A DNA stretch of 39,685 nucleotides from Micromonospora maritima (GCF_902825405.1 NZ_CADEAU010000009.1:1-39685); one strand, 5' to 3'; positions 30,082 through 37,581 are shown, counted from the stretch's first letter. The notes: generated from the sequence alone by a model not told the origin. Program-made: numbers and translations.

Positions 30082-30495
30082 GTGCCCACGCAGAAGGAAA
30101 GGTTCGAGGCCGCGTTCGAGCGGCTGCGCCAGCGCAACATCACGCCGACGCTGGTGACCGACTACCGCTCGACGGTCCGCAGTGAGTGCCTGGAGGCGTT
30201 CGTACTGGAGGCCGAGAAGGCTGGCACCCACCTGTGGGCCGGCGCGAGCCACGAGGGTGCCCGCTGGATGGATCGCCGATGGCCCCAGCGGCACGGCCTG
30301 ACGGAGCGCGACACGCGCCTGGCGATGTTCCGCCAGGGCGACAGTGAGCCGACGGCGATCCCCCGCCTGTGGTTCAGCTTCCCGCACCTGCTGCCCGAGA
30401 CGGCGCTGGTCATCGTGGACGCCTTCCAGGCGAAGGACTTCGCCGCCAACTGGGACGGGGACCCGACCAAGTCCGTGACGGTCGATCTGACCTGA
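30082..30495 (+). CDS. hypothetical protein (137 aa)
   Basis: GTG at 30082 with GGGGAGGG four bases upstream. Begins VPTQKERFEAAFERLRQRNI and contains ECLEAFVLEAEKAGTHLWAG and PRLWFSFPHLLPETALVIVD. Alpha/beta, no signature I can name. Confidence 0.83.
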   Translation: MPTQKERFEAAFERLRQRNITPTLVTDYRSTVRSECLEAFVLEAEKAGTHLWAGASHEGARWMDRRWPQRHGLTERDTRLAMFRQGDSEPTAIPRLWFSFPHLLPETALVIVDAFQAKDFAANWDGDPTKSVTVDLT

Positions 30496-30572
30496 CCGCT
30501 TCCGTCGTCCATCCGGCTCGCGTCGGGTGGACGTACGGTGGCCGCCGAGGCCAGGACAAGGAGACGAGAGAG

Positions 30573-30947
30573 ATGAAGGTACTGGTAGCGACCCGCAGGG
30601 GTCAGGGCGAGCGCCCGGGCGACTTCACGTGGGTCCCTGAAGGCGAGCTGGTGTTCCCCGGGTTCGTCTGCGACACGGACCGGCTCAACCCGGAGGGCGG
30701 CTGCGGCTGCGGTCGAGCGCTGGCCGGCGTCGAATCGGCCAAAGCCACCACCACGGCCGAGGTGGTCGAGCGTGACCTGACGTTCGAGCAGCTCCAGGAG
30801 ATCATCGCGAACGCCCTTCTCCGGCAGGGCTGGGGGCGCGACGACGAGTTGGCCGAGAGTATCGCGGATGACATCGAGGGCGCCTGCGAAGACCTGCCGG
30901 TCGGCACGGTCGTCGGCCGGCGGCTCGACGAGCTGTTCGCGCGCTGA
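30573..30947 (+). CDS. hypothetical protein with Cys cluster (124 aa)
   Basis: ATG at 30573 with AAGGAG nine bases upstream. The N-terminus MKVLVATRRGQGERPGDFTW and VPEGELVFPGFVCDTDRLNP, then GGCGCGRALAGVES, gives a Cys-rich strand unit (CDxD, CGCG). A helical C-terminal half follows. The same 'vLvaTr.tQG.r.nDFcw..EGElv....eCd....dpdg.CGCgR...G' layout is found in actinobacterial proteins of unknown function. Confidence 0.85.
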   Translation: MKVLVATRRGQGERPGDFTWVPEGELVFPGFVCDTDRLNPEGGCGCGRALAGVESAKATTTAEVVERDLTFEQLQEIIANALLRQGWGRDDELAESIADDIEGACEDLPVGTVVGRRLDELFAR

Positions 30948-31021
30948 CCGCTTCCGTGGCTCATCCGGGCAACCGGGTGGGCCTCGGTGGCCGCCAGGGT
31001 CAAACGAGGAGGGCGAGAGAG

Positions 31022-31264
31022 ATGGCGTACCTGAAGGACTTCCGTCCCGGCGAGCAGGTGTTCGTCGCCGCCGACGCGAGCGAGTGGATCGGGATCGAGG
31101 TCGACTCGGTCAACCCCGAGGACGGCGTGGTGCGTGGCCGGGTCGTCTGGACCAACGACGTGCCGGGCTTCGAGGTCGGCGACGACCTCGACTTCGACGA
31201 GGGCCTGCTGGCCCACAAGGAGCTGACGGTCCAGGCGGTGATCAACCGCCACAACCAGTCCTGA
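31022..31264 (+). CDS. small beta-barrel-like hypothetical protein (80 aa)
   Basis: ATG at 31022 with GAGGAGGG eight bases upstream. MAYLKDFRPGEQVFVAADAS, WIGIEVDSVNPEDGVVRGRV, VWTNDVPGFEVGDDLDFDEG: alternate strands and turns, acidic. Not recognised. Confidence 0.82.
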   Translation: MAYLKDFRPGEQVFVAADASEWIGIEVDSVNPEDGVVRGRVVWTNDVPGFEVGDDLDFDEGLLAHKELTVQAVINRHNQS

Positions 31265-31332
31265 CTGCTTCCGTCCCGCCCGGCCAGGCGCCGGGCGGGC
31301 TCGGTGGCCGCCAGGGCCAAGAAGGGAGATCG

Positions 31333-31974
31333 ATGAACATGACGGAGACCGATGGCAGAACGGTGCAGATCGAGCGGGTGAGCGAGCCGGCCGAGCTGTT
31401 CCGCCACTACCCCGGCCAGAGTCAGGAGCAGCCCTGCTACCTGGGGCTGGACCTGGAGAGCGGGCGGCTGTTCTGCGCCTACAACCCGGAGCTGGGGCCG
31501 CCGTACCCGACGCCGATGGCGATCCACCTCGGGCGGATCCGGGGCGTGGCGATCCCGTGCCTGACCGCCGACGCGGCGAACCGGCTGATGGAGGAGGTCA
31601 AGCGCCTCGCGCAGCAGGTGCTCGACGGCTCGTCGATCGAGGTCGACGAGCTGACGCTGAACACCGTGGGGCTGCTCGACGAGGACGCCAGCGAGGCGTG
31701 GGGCGGCCTGTGCGACTGGGTCTCGTCGTTCTGCGAGGACCCGGACGCGGAGACGGTCGAGGGTGTCGACGCCGCCGACTGGTACGCCGGCGACGCCACG
31801 CTGCCCGCCACCCTGGGGCTCGGCGCGGCGACCGCCGACGAGCAGCTCGACGAGATGGCCCGGGACGTCGAGGACTGGATGCGCAGCGACTGCGAGGGCG
31901 TCGTGGTGCCCCTGGGCGTGCGGGAGCACCTCGACCGGCTGCGCGCGGAGGCGCGGGCGCTCGCGAGCGCGTGA
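31333..31974 (+). CDS. hypothetical protein (213 aa)
   Basis: ATG at 31333 with AAGGGAG four bases upstream; a second ATG two codons later is also possible. The N-terminal half is strand-rich (QPCYLGLDLESGRLFCAYNP, PTPMAIHLGRIRGVAIPCLT), the rest helical and very acidic (ADEQLDEMARDVEDWMRSDC). Not recognised. Confidence 0.84.
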   Translation: MNMTETDGRTVQIERVSEPAELFRHYPGQSQEQPCYLGLDLESGRLFCAYNPELGPPYPTPMAIHLGRIRGVAIPCLTADAANRLMEEVKRLAQQVLDGSSIEVDELTLNTVGLLDEDASEAWGGLCDWVSSFCEDPDAETVEGVDAADWYAGDATLPATLGLGAATADEQLDEMARDVEDWMRSDCEGVVVPLGVREHLDRLRAEARALASA

Positions 31975-32056
31975 GCGTCGGACCCGACTGCTTCTGTGGT
32001 GCCCGGTGCAAGCCGGGTGCCGCGGTGGCCGCCAGGGCCTGGACAGGAGAAGCGTC

Positions 32057-32482
32057 ATGATCGATCTGAGAGAGCATGCGGCGCGCAGCCCGAAGGAACG
32101 GGCGCGCCGCCTGGGGGTCGCCAAGGTGGTGCGGGAGGTGGCCGCGAAGCAGCACGCGGAGTTCCTGCTCGCCGAGGCGGCGGTGATCGTCCTGGGCGAG
32201 TTCGGCGATGAGGTGGCCCGGATCATCGTGCAGACCTCGCCGTGCCAGATCAGCTTGCACGGGCAGGCGATCATCACTGAGGTGATGGATGCCGACGACG
32301 AGCCGATCTGGTCGGCGCTGGGCCGCGGCGAGGGCGCCGGCCGGCTCTGGGCGGGCGAGGGCGAGGCGGCCGAACTGATCACCCAGGCGTGGGGTGTCTC
32401 GTCGGAGGCGTTCCGTCCCGTCGACGAGCACAAGGGCCTCTACGAGATCCGCCTGCACCGCGCGGCGGGGGCACGGTCGTGA
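32057..32482 (+). CDS. hypothetical protein (141 aa)
   Basis: ATG at 32057 with AGGAGA six bases upstream. The basic helical N-terminus (MIDLREHAARSPKERARRLG, VAKVVREVAAKQHAEFLLAE) leads into strands (VARIIVQTSPCQISLHGQAI). Its stop overlaps the GTG of the next gene (GTGA). Not recognised. Confidence 0.83.
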   Translation: MIDLREHAARSPKERARRLGVAKVVREVAAKQHAEFLLAEAAVIVLGEFGDEVARIIVQTSPCQISLHGQAIITEVMDADDEPIWSALGRGEGAGRLWAGEGEAAELITQAWGVSSEAFRPVDEHKGLYEIRLHRAAGARS

Positions 32483-32718
32483 ACGGCCCCCGGATCGTCG
32501 ACATGGGCATCGGCGCGACCCCCGTCATCCCTGACGGGACCAACGAGTACGACGAGACGTTCGAGCAGGCGTGGGCGCGCTACCGGGCCAACCACCCCGA
32601 GGTGGTCGCCTCATGGGGGCAGCAGAACGGCCGGTGGCCGAAGTGCACCTGCCCGCCCTGCGACCCGGAGAAGCGCCGGCTGCAGCCGGACATCTTCGTC
32701 AACAAGCAGGACGCCTGA
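32479..32718 (+). CDS. small hypothetical protein with CxCxxC motif (79 aa)
   Basis: GTG at 32479 overlaps the previous stop by four bases. Product VNGPRIVDMGIGATPVIPDG with WPKCTCPPCDPEKRRLQPD near the end, a likely metal-binding CxCxxC. No type B element precedes it, as expected for coupled genes. Confidence 0.8.
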   Translation: MNGPRIVDMGIGATPVIPDGTNEYDETFEQAWARYRANHPEVVASWGQQNGRWPKCTCPPCDPEKRRLQPDIFVNKQDA

Positions 32719-32795
32719 CCGCTTCCGCCGGGCTCGACCTCGTCGAGCCCGCGCGGTGGCCGCCCGGCCAGAGCCACAGACACGAGAGGAACCAC

Positions 32796-33272
32796 ATGCA
32801 GATCAAGCGGATCATGACCGCGCTGGCGCTGGCCGGCATGCTCGGCGGCCCGACCGCGGCCCTCGCGGCGTGCGCGCCGGCCGACCAGTCGGCCAGCCCC
32901 GACCAGGTCGAGGTCGAGGACAGCGGCTTCGACACGGACGAGGACGAGGACTGCGACCTCGACGACCAGCGCGAGGGCGACCGGGACTGCGGCTACTACT
33001 CCAGCCCGGGCGTCTGGAGCTGGTACCCCTGGGTCATCCTGCACCGGACCACCACGCCGCCGGCCGGCTGGCACCGGCCGTACTCCTACAGCCGCACCAA
33101 GCCCGGGGTGAACACCCCGAAGACCGGCACGAAGACCCGGTCGACGACCGGCTCCAAGCCGGGCTCCTCGGGCACCAAGGCGGGCTCGACCGGCGGCGGC
33201 AGCAAGACCACCGGGGGCAAGACCACCACCGGCGGCGGCACCCGGTCGTCCGGGGGCGGCGGCCGGCGCTGA
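32796..33272 (+). CDS. exported protein with a Gly/Ser/Thr-rich tail (158 aa)
   Basis: ATG at 32796 with AGAGGA five bases upstream. Signal peptide MQIKRIMTALALAGMLGGPT ending in LAAC, a possible lipobox Cys at residue 26. An acidic patch, then YYSSPGVWSWYPWVILHRTT, then a long low-complexity tail of Thr, Lys, Gly and Ser. It resembles secreted cell-wall or surface proteins. Its type B leader shares about 50 identical bases with that of the lipoprotein gene at 37240. Confidence 0.83.
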   Translation: MQIKRIMTALALAGMLGGPTAALAACAPADQSASPDQVEVEDSGFDTDEDEDCDLDDQREGDRDCGYYSSPGVWSWYPWVILHRTTTPPAGWHRPYSYSRTKPGVNTPKTGTKTRSTTGSKPGSSGTKAGSTGGGSKTTGGKTTTGGGTRSSGGGGRR

Positions 33273-33367
33273 CGCCTTCTGTCATGCCTCGCGCTGCGGC
33301 GCGGGGCATGGCGGTGGCCGCCAGGGCCTGACCGCAGCGGTGGCTGCGGAAGTTCGAGGAGTTCGAC

Positions 33368-34363
33368 ATGGCAAAGATCAAGTACGAGAACTGGAGGCCG
33401 GGCCCGGAGGTCATGTCCGAGATCCGGCGCGCCGAGCAGATCTGTCGGGCGTACGCCGCGCAGGGGTACGACCTCACGCTGCGCCAGCTCTACTATCAGT
33501 TCGTGGCCAGGGACTGGATCCCGAACACGATGCAGTCGTACAAGCGCCTCGGCGACATCGTCAACAAGGCGCGGCTGGCCGGCCTGCTCGACTGGAACTA
33601 CATCGTGGACCGGACCCGGAACCTGCGGTCCAACTCCCACTGGCGCGACCCCGACTCGATCATCAACGCCGCGGCGCGAAGCTTCCAGGTCGACAAATGG
33701 GCCGACCAGGAGCGGCGGGTCGAGGTGTGGGTCGAGAAGGAGGCCCTCGCCGGCATCGTCGAGCGGGTGGCCAGCGAGCACGACGTCGCCTGGTTCTCCT
33801 GCCGGGGCTACGTCTCGCAGAGCGAGCTGTGGGGCGCCGCGCAGCGGCACTACCGCTACATCAAGGGCGGGCAGGGCGTCACGGTGCTGCACCTGGGCGA
33901 CCACGACCCGTCGGGCATCGACATGACCCGGGACATCCGGGACCGGCTGGAGAAGTTCCTGGACTACGACTGGCTCAACGCCCACGTCGACGAGTTCGAG
34001 GGCGACCGGGTGCTGATCCGGGACATCCGGGACGCCATGCGCAGGCACGTGGGCGATCATCCGATCGAGGTGCGGCGCATCGCCCTGAACTACAACCAGG
34101 TCGAGGAGTACGACCCGCCGCCGAACCCGGCGAAGCTGACGGACTCGCGGGCCAACGGCTACGTTGCCGAGCACGGCTACGACTCGTGGGAGCTGGACGC
34201 CCTGGACCCCAACACGCTCGCTGGACTGATCACCGAGCACGTGGAGGGTCTGCGCGACGACGATCTCTACGAGGTGCAGCAGAGCATCGAGGACGAGCAC
34301 CGGCGGCTGCTGGAGCTGGCCTCGTCGCGCTGGGACGACATCGTGGACCTGCTGCGCTCCTGA
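33368..34363 (+). CDS. TOPRIM-domain protein, topoisomerase VI subunit A-like (331 aa)
   Basis: ATG at 33368 with GAGGAG six bases upstream. An N-terminal helical region (EIRRAEQICRAYAAQGYDLT, LRQLYYQFVARDWIPNT) is followed by a TOPRIM core: VWVEKEALAGIVERVASEHD supplies the catalytic Glu, and VLHLGDHDPSGIDMTRDIRD supplies the DxD. The N-terminal 'tlRqLYYqfv' with TOPRIM is the arrangement of Spo11/TopoVIA-like proteins, though the active-site Tyr would have to be one of the two Tyr in LRQLYYQF. This is the clearest nucleic-acid enzyme of the operon. It could nick or process DNA during replication or recombination; no TopoVIB partner is visible. Confidence 0.86.
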   Translation: MAKIKYENWRPGPEVMSEIRRAEQICRAYAAQGYDLTLRQLYYQFVARDWIPNTMQSYKRLGDIVNKARLAGLLDWNYIVDRTRNLRSNSHWRDPDSIINAAARSFQVDKWADQERRVEVWVEKEALAGIVERVASEHDVAWFSCRGYVSQSELWGAAQRHYRYIKGGQGVTVLHLGDHDPSGIDMTRDIRDRLEKFLDYDWLNAHVDEFEGDRVLIRDIRDAMRRHVGDHPIEVRRIALNYNQVEEYDPPPNPAKLTDSRANGYVAEHGYDSWELDALDPNTLAGLITEHVEGLRDDDLYEVQQSIEDEHRRLLELASSRWDDIVDLLRS

Positions 34364-34428
34364 CCGCTTCGGTCCCGGCCGGCTCTGCGCCGGACGGGGT
34401 CGTGGCCGTCAGGGCCAATCGGGATGGC

Positions 34429-34454
34429 GCCGCCCGTTGATCGGGCGGCTTTTC
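34429..34454 (+). terminator. Rho-independent terminator
   Basis: An 8-bp stem GCCGCCCG with CGGGCGGC around TTGAT, followed by TTTT. It closes the transcript behind the TOPRIM gene, after a complete type B element (34364-34428). Confidence 0.87.
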
Positions 34455-34458
34455 TCGA

Positions 34459-34479
34459 CTACCTTGGGTGTATTAAATG
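34459..34479 (+). promoter_or_regulatory. conserved promoter-like motif P-CTACCTTGG, copy 2
   Basis: CTACCTTGGGTGTATTAAATG, 19 of 21 bases identical to the copy at 27239-27259, again just after a terminator. It precedes the small membrane-protein gene at 34494 by 14 bases, so the transcript leader would be very short. Confidence 0.72.
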
Positions 34480-34493
34480 AACCTGGAGGCACC

Positions 34494-34709
34494 ATGAAGA
34501 GCCGGTACAGCGACCCGAACTTCGGACGACCGCGCCCGCAGCGCGGCGTCCGGGGCGGCAAGCTGGTCGCGGCGGTCGTCATCGGCATCCCTGCCGCCGG
34601 CATAATCACCGGCGTCGGCGCGTGGAGCGCGCTCGTCGTCGTGCCGGTCGCGCTGGTCGTCTGGGGCGTGGTCAAGCCCGGCGCTCGACGGGGGGCGCTG
34701 CGTCGATGA
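34494..34709 (+). CDS. small membrane protein (71 aa)
   Basis: ATG at 34494 with GGAGG four bases upstream. A basic N-terminus (SDPNFGRPRPQRGVRGGK) precedes two hydrophobic segments (LVAAVVIGIPAAGIITGVGA and ALVVVPVALVVWGVV) and a basic tail. Expressed from its own motif-driven transcript. Its stop overlaps the next start (ATGA). Function unknown. Confidence 0.82.
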   Translation: MKSRYSDPNFGRPRPQRGVRGGKLVAAVVIGIPAAGIITGVGAWSALVVVPVALVVWGVVKPGARRGALRR

Positions 34710-35035
34710 ACACCGAGGACTACGACTTCCGGGCGGACGTGGCCCGGCTGATCGCCGACCCACCCCTGCAGCCGCGCGCCATCAGCAACTACATGGCGCG
34801 CTCCAAGCCGGGCAGGCAGTACGCCAGCGACCCGTTCCCCCCGCCCACCGCGTACTTCCGCAGTGGCGAGGTGATCCTGGTCGACCCCGAGAAGTTCTAC
34901 GAGGAGGGTCCGCGACTCAACCGCCGCGGATGGTCGCCGATGTGGCACCACAAGACCAGGCAGGCGCGTCGAGAATGGCACGCTCGCGTGCTCGGCGGGG
35001 GCCGTCCCGGCGCCCGCAAGGCAGCGAGCGGCTGA
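34706..35035 (+). CDS. basic hypothetical protein (109 aa)
   Basis: ATG at 34706, overlapping the previous stop. MNTEDYDFRADVARLIADPP, then strands (YFRSGEVILVDPEKFYEEGP) and a basic C-terminal helix (HHKTRQARREWHARVLGGGR). Basic charge fits nucleic-acid binding. Not recognised. Confidence 0.82.
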   Translation: MNTEDYDFRADVARLIADPPLQPRAISNYMARSKPGRQYASDPFPPPTAYFRSGEVILVDPEKFYEEGPRLNRRGWSPMWHHKTRQARREWHARVLGGGRPGARKAASG

Positions 35036-35122
35036 TCGGTCCGCTTCCGTCCGGCCCGCCTGGTGCGGGTCGTGGCGGTGGCCGACCGGCCAGAACCAGG
35101 TTCACCGAATCGAGGCAGAAGC

Positions 35123-35467
35123 ATGACTCAGCAGCAGTCGGGTGCGCCCACCAAGCGATGGGTCGACCCGCCCGAGGGCACTTCGACGATCACCTTCGTC
35201 GCCGACGAGGCGCACGCCCTCCTCGACGACGGCACCAGCCCCGTGGTCGACGCCAACGGCGACCCGGTGGATCTCCCGCCGGAGTTCGAGGTCGACAGCC
35301 TGATCCGCCTGTTCTTCGCCGGCCGCGTGCCCGCCCGGGACTGCCCGCACTACATCGCCAAGAGCGAGGCCCGCGCCGGCTACCGCCGGTGCGAGCACTG
35401 CCAGCGCGGTCGCAGCTTCCAGGTGGGCGTCCACCTCGATGAGACGCCGGCGATGCGCACCGTCTGA
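35123..35467 (+). CDS. hypothetical protein with zinc-ribbon-like cysteines (114 aa)
   Basis: ATG at 35123 with GAGG seven bases upstream. N-terminal acidic strand region (STITFVADEAHALLDDGTSP), then CPHYIAKSEARAGYRRCEHC, a C-H...C-x-x-C pattern that may bind zinc. Not recognised. Confidence 0.83.
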   Translation: MTQQQSGAPTKRWVDPPEGTSTITFVADEAHALLDDGTSPVVDANGDPVDLPPEFEVDSLIRLFFAGRVPARDCPHYIAKSEARAGYRRCEHCQRGRSFQVGVHLDETPAMRTV

Positions 35468-35549
35468 CCGACCCGCTTCCGTGCAGTCCGGGACCTCCCG
35501 GGCTGCCGCGGTGGCCGACCGGCCAGGACCAGAGATTGACAGGAGAATC

Positions 35550-36152
35550 ATGATCGAGAACACCAGCCGCCGGGACCCGCTGACGCATCTCGCCGGCGCC
35601 TGGGGCGACCCGGGCCGGTACATCGAGGAGCAGGAGGCGGCCGGGCAGGCTCAGCTGGTCAACTCCGACCGGCTGCCGACCAAGTTCAACGACTGGGACC
35701 TGAAGGACCCGCAGAAGGCGTACGAGGACTTGGGCTTCATCTTCGGTCCGGTGGACGCCGGCGACCCGATGTTCCGGCAGGCCCAGCTCCCCAAGGGCTG
35801 GAAGCGGCAGGGCTCCGACCACTCGATGTGGTCGTACCTCGTCGACGAGCTGGGTCGCAAGCGGGTGTCCATCTTCTACAAGGCCGCCTTCTACGACCGG
35901 GACGCCTTCATGTCGCTCACCAGCGTCGGCAACTATGCCTACGACGTGCTGCACGGTGAGGTCGAGGAGCCGATCTTCGACGGCGCCTGGTGCACGCCGG
36001 CGGCCTTCGTGGAGGCGCTGCGGAAGAAGCGCGCCGACCGGGTCGGAATCCTGGAGATGTACCAGCGCAACGCCAGCGACGAGACCGATCGGATCGACGA
36101 GCTGAACTCCGAGATCGCCAGGATCGACGAGCTGATCAAGCACCACGGCTGA
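35550..36152 (+). CDS. hypothetical protein (200 aa)
   Basis: ATG at 35550 with AGGAGA three bases upstream. N-terminal helical region, then EDLGFIFGPVDAGDPMFRQA and SMWSYLVDELGRKRVSIFYK, and a C-terminal coiled helix (SDETDRIDELNSEIARIDEL). 'D..Fr...LP.GWkr.gSdHsMWSyvvDelGr.R..iFYKAAFYDR.Af' is a pattern I have seen in phages of actinobacteria, with no function assigned. Confidence 0.86.
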   Translation: MIENTSRRDPLTHLAGAWGDPGRYIEEQEAAGQAQLVNSDRLPTKFNDWDLKDPQKAYEDLGFIFGPVDAGDPMFRQAQLPKGWKRQGSDHSMWSYLVDELGRKRVSIFYKAAFYDRDAFMSLTSVGNYAYDVLHGEVEEPIFDGAWCTPAAFVEALRKKRADRVGILEMYQRNASDETDRIDELNSEIARIDELIKHHG

Positions 36153-36240
36153 CCGCCGCGCTTCCGTCCGGCCTGGGGCATCCCGGGCCGGTGCGGTGGC
36201 CGACCGGCCAGAGCAAGATCGAGATGTCTTGGAGGCATCC

Positions 36241-36489
36241 GTGTTCACGTACATCCAGACTGAGTCTCGCCTGTGGACCGTCGGCTCCCACGGTCCAGGC
36301 GGCAAGTGGGAGCCCGAGAGCGACCACGACAGCCCGGCCGCCGCGGCCAAGCGGGTGGCCTACCTCAATGGTGGCGCCGACCCCGACGCCGGCGACAGCG
36401 AGCTGGGCGAGCGCGTCCAGCAGTTGGAGGAGGAGGTGCGTCAGCTCTGGGCGGCGCTGGAGCGAGCTGGCGTCGCCGTCGGCGCCTGA
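36241..36489 (+). CDS. hypothetical protein (82 aa)
   Basis: GTG at 36241 with GGAGG five bases upstream. N-terminal strand region (VFTYIQTESRLWTVGSHGPG) followed by a coiled helix (ELGERVQQLEEEVRQLWAAL). Similar small proteins with 'YiQte..LwTVGfy.PdG.W..esDh.s..eAA.rVa.LNGG' are widespread in actinophages; function unknown. Confidence 0.84.
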   Translation: MFTYIQTESRLWTVGSHGPGGKWEPESDHDSPAAAAKRVAYLNGGADPDAGDSELGERVQQLEEEVRQLWAALERAGVAVGA

Positions 36490-36577
36490 CCGGCCTACTT
36501 CCGTCCGGCCCGGGGCATCCCGGGCCGGTGCGGTGGCCGACCGGCCAGAACCCCCGAGAAGAGGAGAGGAGAGCGGG

Positions 36578-36892
36578 ATGCACGACACCCGAGCGATGCC
36601 CAACGGCACCGAGCGCGAGGGCGAGCACTGGAACGCGCGGCTGATCCGCGAGAAGGCCGAGCGCAAGGCGGCCGGCGCCTGGGAGATGCCGGACTGGATG
36701 GAGCAGTACCGAGACCTGATCGGCAACACGGGCGGCAACACGGTGGAGGACCTGCTGTACCGCCTGGAGACCACCGAGAGGTTGGCCTTCACCAACATCG
36801 TGGTCTTCACAATGGCCACGGACGTGAAGGCGCAGGTCGGCCTGCTGTACCGGCTGCGCCAGGCCGGGATGCTGCGGGGTGAGCCGCGGTGA
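36578..36892 (+). CDS. hypothetical protein (104 aa)
   Basis: ATG at 36578 with GAGGAGAG four bases upstream. Helical, with EGEHWNARLIREKAERKAAG, DWMEQYRDLIGNTGGNTVED and LLYRLETTERLAFTNIVVFT. The stop overlaps the next GTG. Not recognised. Confidence 0.83.
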   Translation: MHDTRAMPNGTEREGEHWNARLIREKAERKAAGAWEMPDWMEQYRDLIGNTGGNTVEDLLYRLETTERLAFTNIVVFTMATDVKAQVGLLYRLRQAGMLRGEPR

Positions 36893-37161
36893 AACTGATC
36901 CTGACCGAGACCCGCTACGGCACCATCCACGTCAGCACGGAGCAGGGCGCGATCTTCTTCAAGATCGAGCCTGGGGCGATCCCGTCATACCACGCCACAA
37001 TCCGGTCGTACCTGCCCGGCCTGGCCGACTCGCACGCCAGGACTGTCGAGGAGGCAGCCGAGAAGTGCGTGACGTCGCTCAGCAACTGGATGCGTCACCA
37101 CCTGGAGGGTCGTGTACCGATCGAACTGGTCGACGAGCGCGGGAAGCGTCGCACCACCTGA
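36889..37161 (+). CDS. hypothetical protein (90 aa)
   Basis: GTG at 36889 overlaps the previous stop (GTGA). MKLILTETRYGTIHVSTEQG then AIFFKIEPGAIPSYHATIRS; a strand-rich start and helical end (AEKCVTSLSNWMRHHLEG). Not recognised. Confidence 0.82.
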   Translation: MKLILTETRYGTIHVSTEQGAIFFKIEPGAIPSYHATIRSYLPGLADSHARTVEEAAEKCVTSLSNWMRHHLEGRVPIELVDERGKRRTT

Positions 37162-37239
37162 GCGCCTGACCGCTTCCGCCGGGCTCGACCTCGTCGAGCC
37201 CGCGCGGTGGCCGCCAAGGGCCTGGATGGGAGAAGCGAG

Positions 37240-37581
37240 ATGAGCAAGAAGCGGATCGCGGCGCTCGCGGTCGCCGCGGCGCTCGCCGGCGGGACCGTCG
37301 GCTGCGGCGCGGACATGGACTACAACCAGCGGGCCGACTACCTGACGAAGACGGGCCAGCGCGGCGCCGAGGCGCACGAGCGGCTCAAGGTGCAGGGCGC
37401 GAAGGTCGACAAGGACCGGTGCGAGAAGGTCTACGTGGCAACGGTGTACGACGACATCCCCAGCGGCGGCATCGCCGACGGGGGCTGGCGCTCCGAGGTC
37501 AAGAAGACGTTCGTCGAGGCGTGCCTGTCGGGCAACGCGGCCACGCCGGCGCCGAGCGGGTCGTCGACCCCTACAGGGTGA
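37240..37581 (+). CDS. predicted lipoprotein (113 aa)
   Basis: ATG at 37240 with GGGAGA six bases upstream. Signal peptide MSKKRIAALAVAAALAGGTV followed by GCG, Cys at residue 22 as lipobox. The mature part has DKDRCEKVYVATVYDDIPSG and a Cys near the C-terminus, so a disulphide is possible. Its end overlaps the tail of the convergent GntR gene by 11 bases. Its type B leader is nearly the same as that of the exported protein at 32796. Confidence 0.84.
   Translation: MSKKRIAALAVAAALAGGTVGCGADMDYNQRADYLTKTGQRGAEAHERLKVQGAKVDKDRCEKVYVATVYDDIPSGGIADGGWRSEVKKTFVEACLSGNAATPAPSGSSTPTG

Larger units (their letters stand above)
23031..37239 (+). repeat. type B intergenic RNA elements, about 23 copies
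   Basis: From 23.03 kb the intergenic element changes. Consensus: stop codon, ACCGCTTCCG, a variable GC-rich hairpin, GCGGTGGCCGCCAGGGCCA, then the Shine-Dalgarno. ACCGC pairs with GCGGT; TGGCC pairs with GGCCA around a loop that varies (GCCAG, GACC, GTCA, GCCGA). Copies: 23031-23115, 23416-23503, 23780-23849, 24099-24173, 24504-24574, 27260-27358, 27785-27866, 28188-28266, 29323-29390, 29688-29761, 30002-30081, 30496-30572, 30948-31021, 31265-31332, 31975-32056, 32719-32795, 33273-33367, 34364-34428, 35036-35122, 35468-35549, 36153-36240, 36490-36577, 37162-37239. The apical hairpins differ in sequence but always pair, for example AGCACCCGGCT/AGCCGGGTGCT at 27785. Confidence 0.88.

Noticed and set aside
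10567..37239. Integron-like attC sites, because each gene is followed by an inverted repeat
   Set aside because: No conserved GTTRRRY core sites, no integrase, and the elements abut the Shine-Dalgarno of the next gene. Compensatory changes point to RNA structure.
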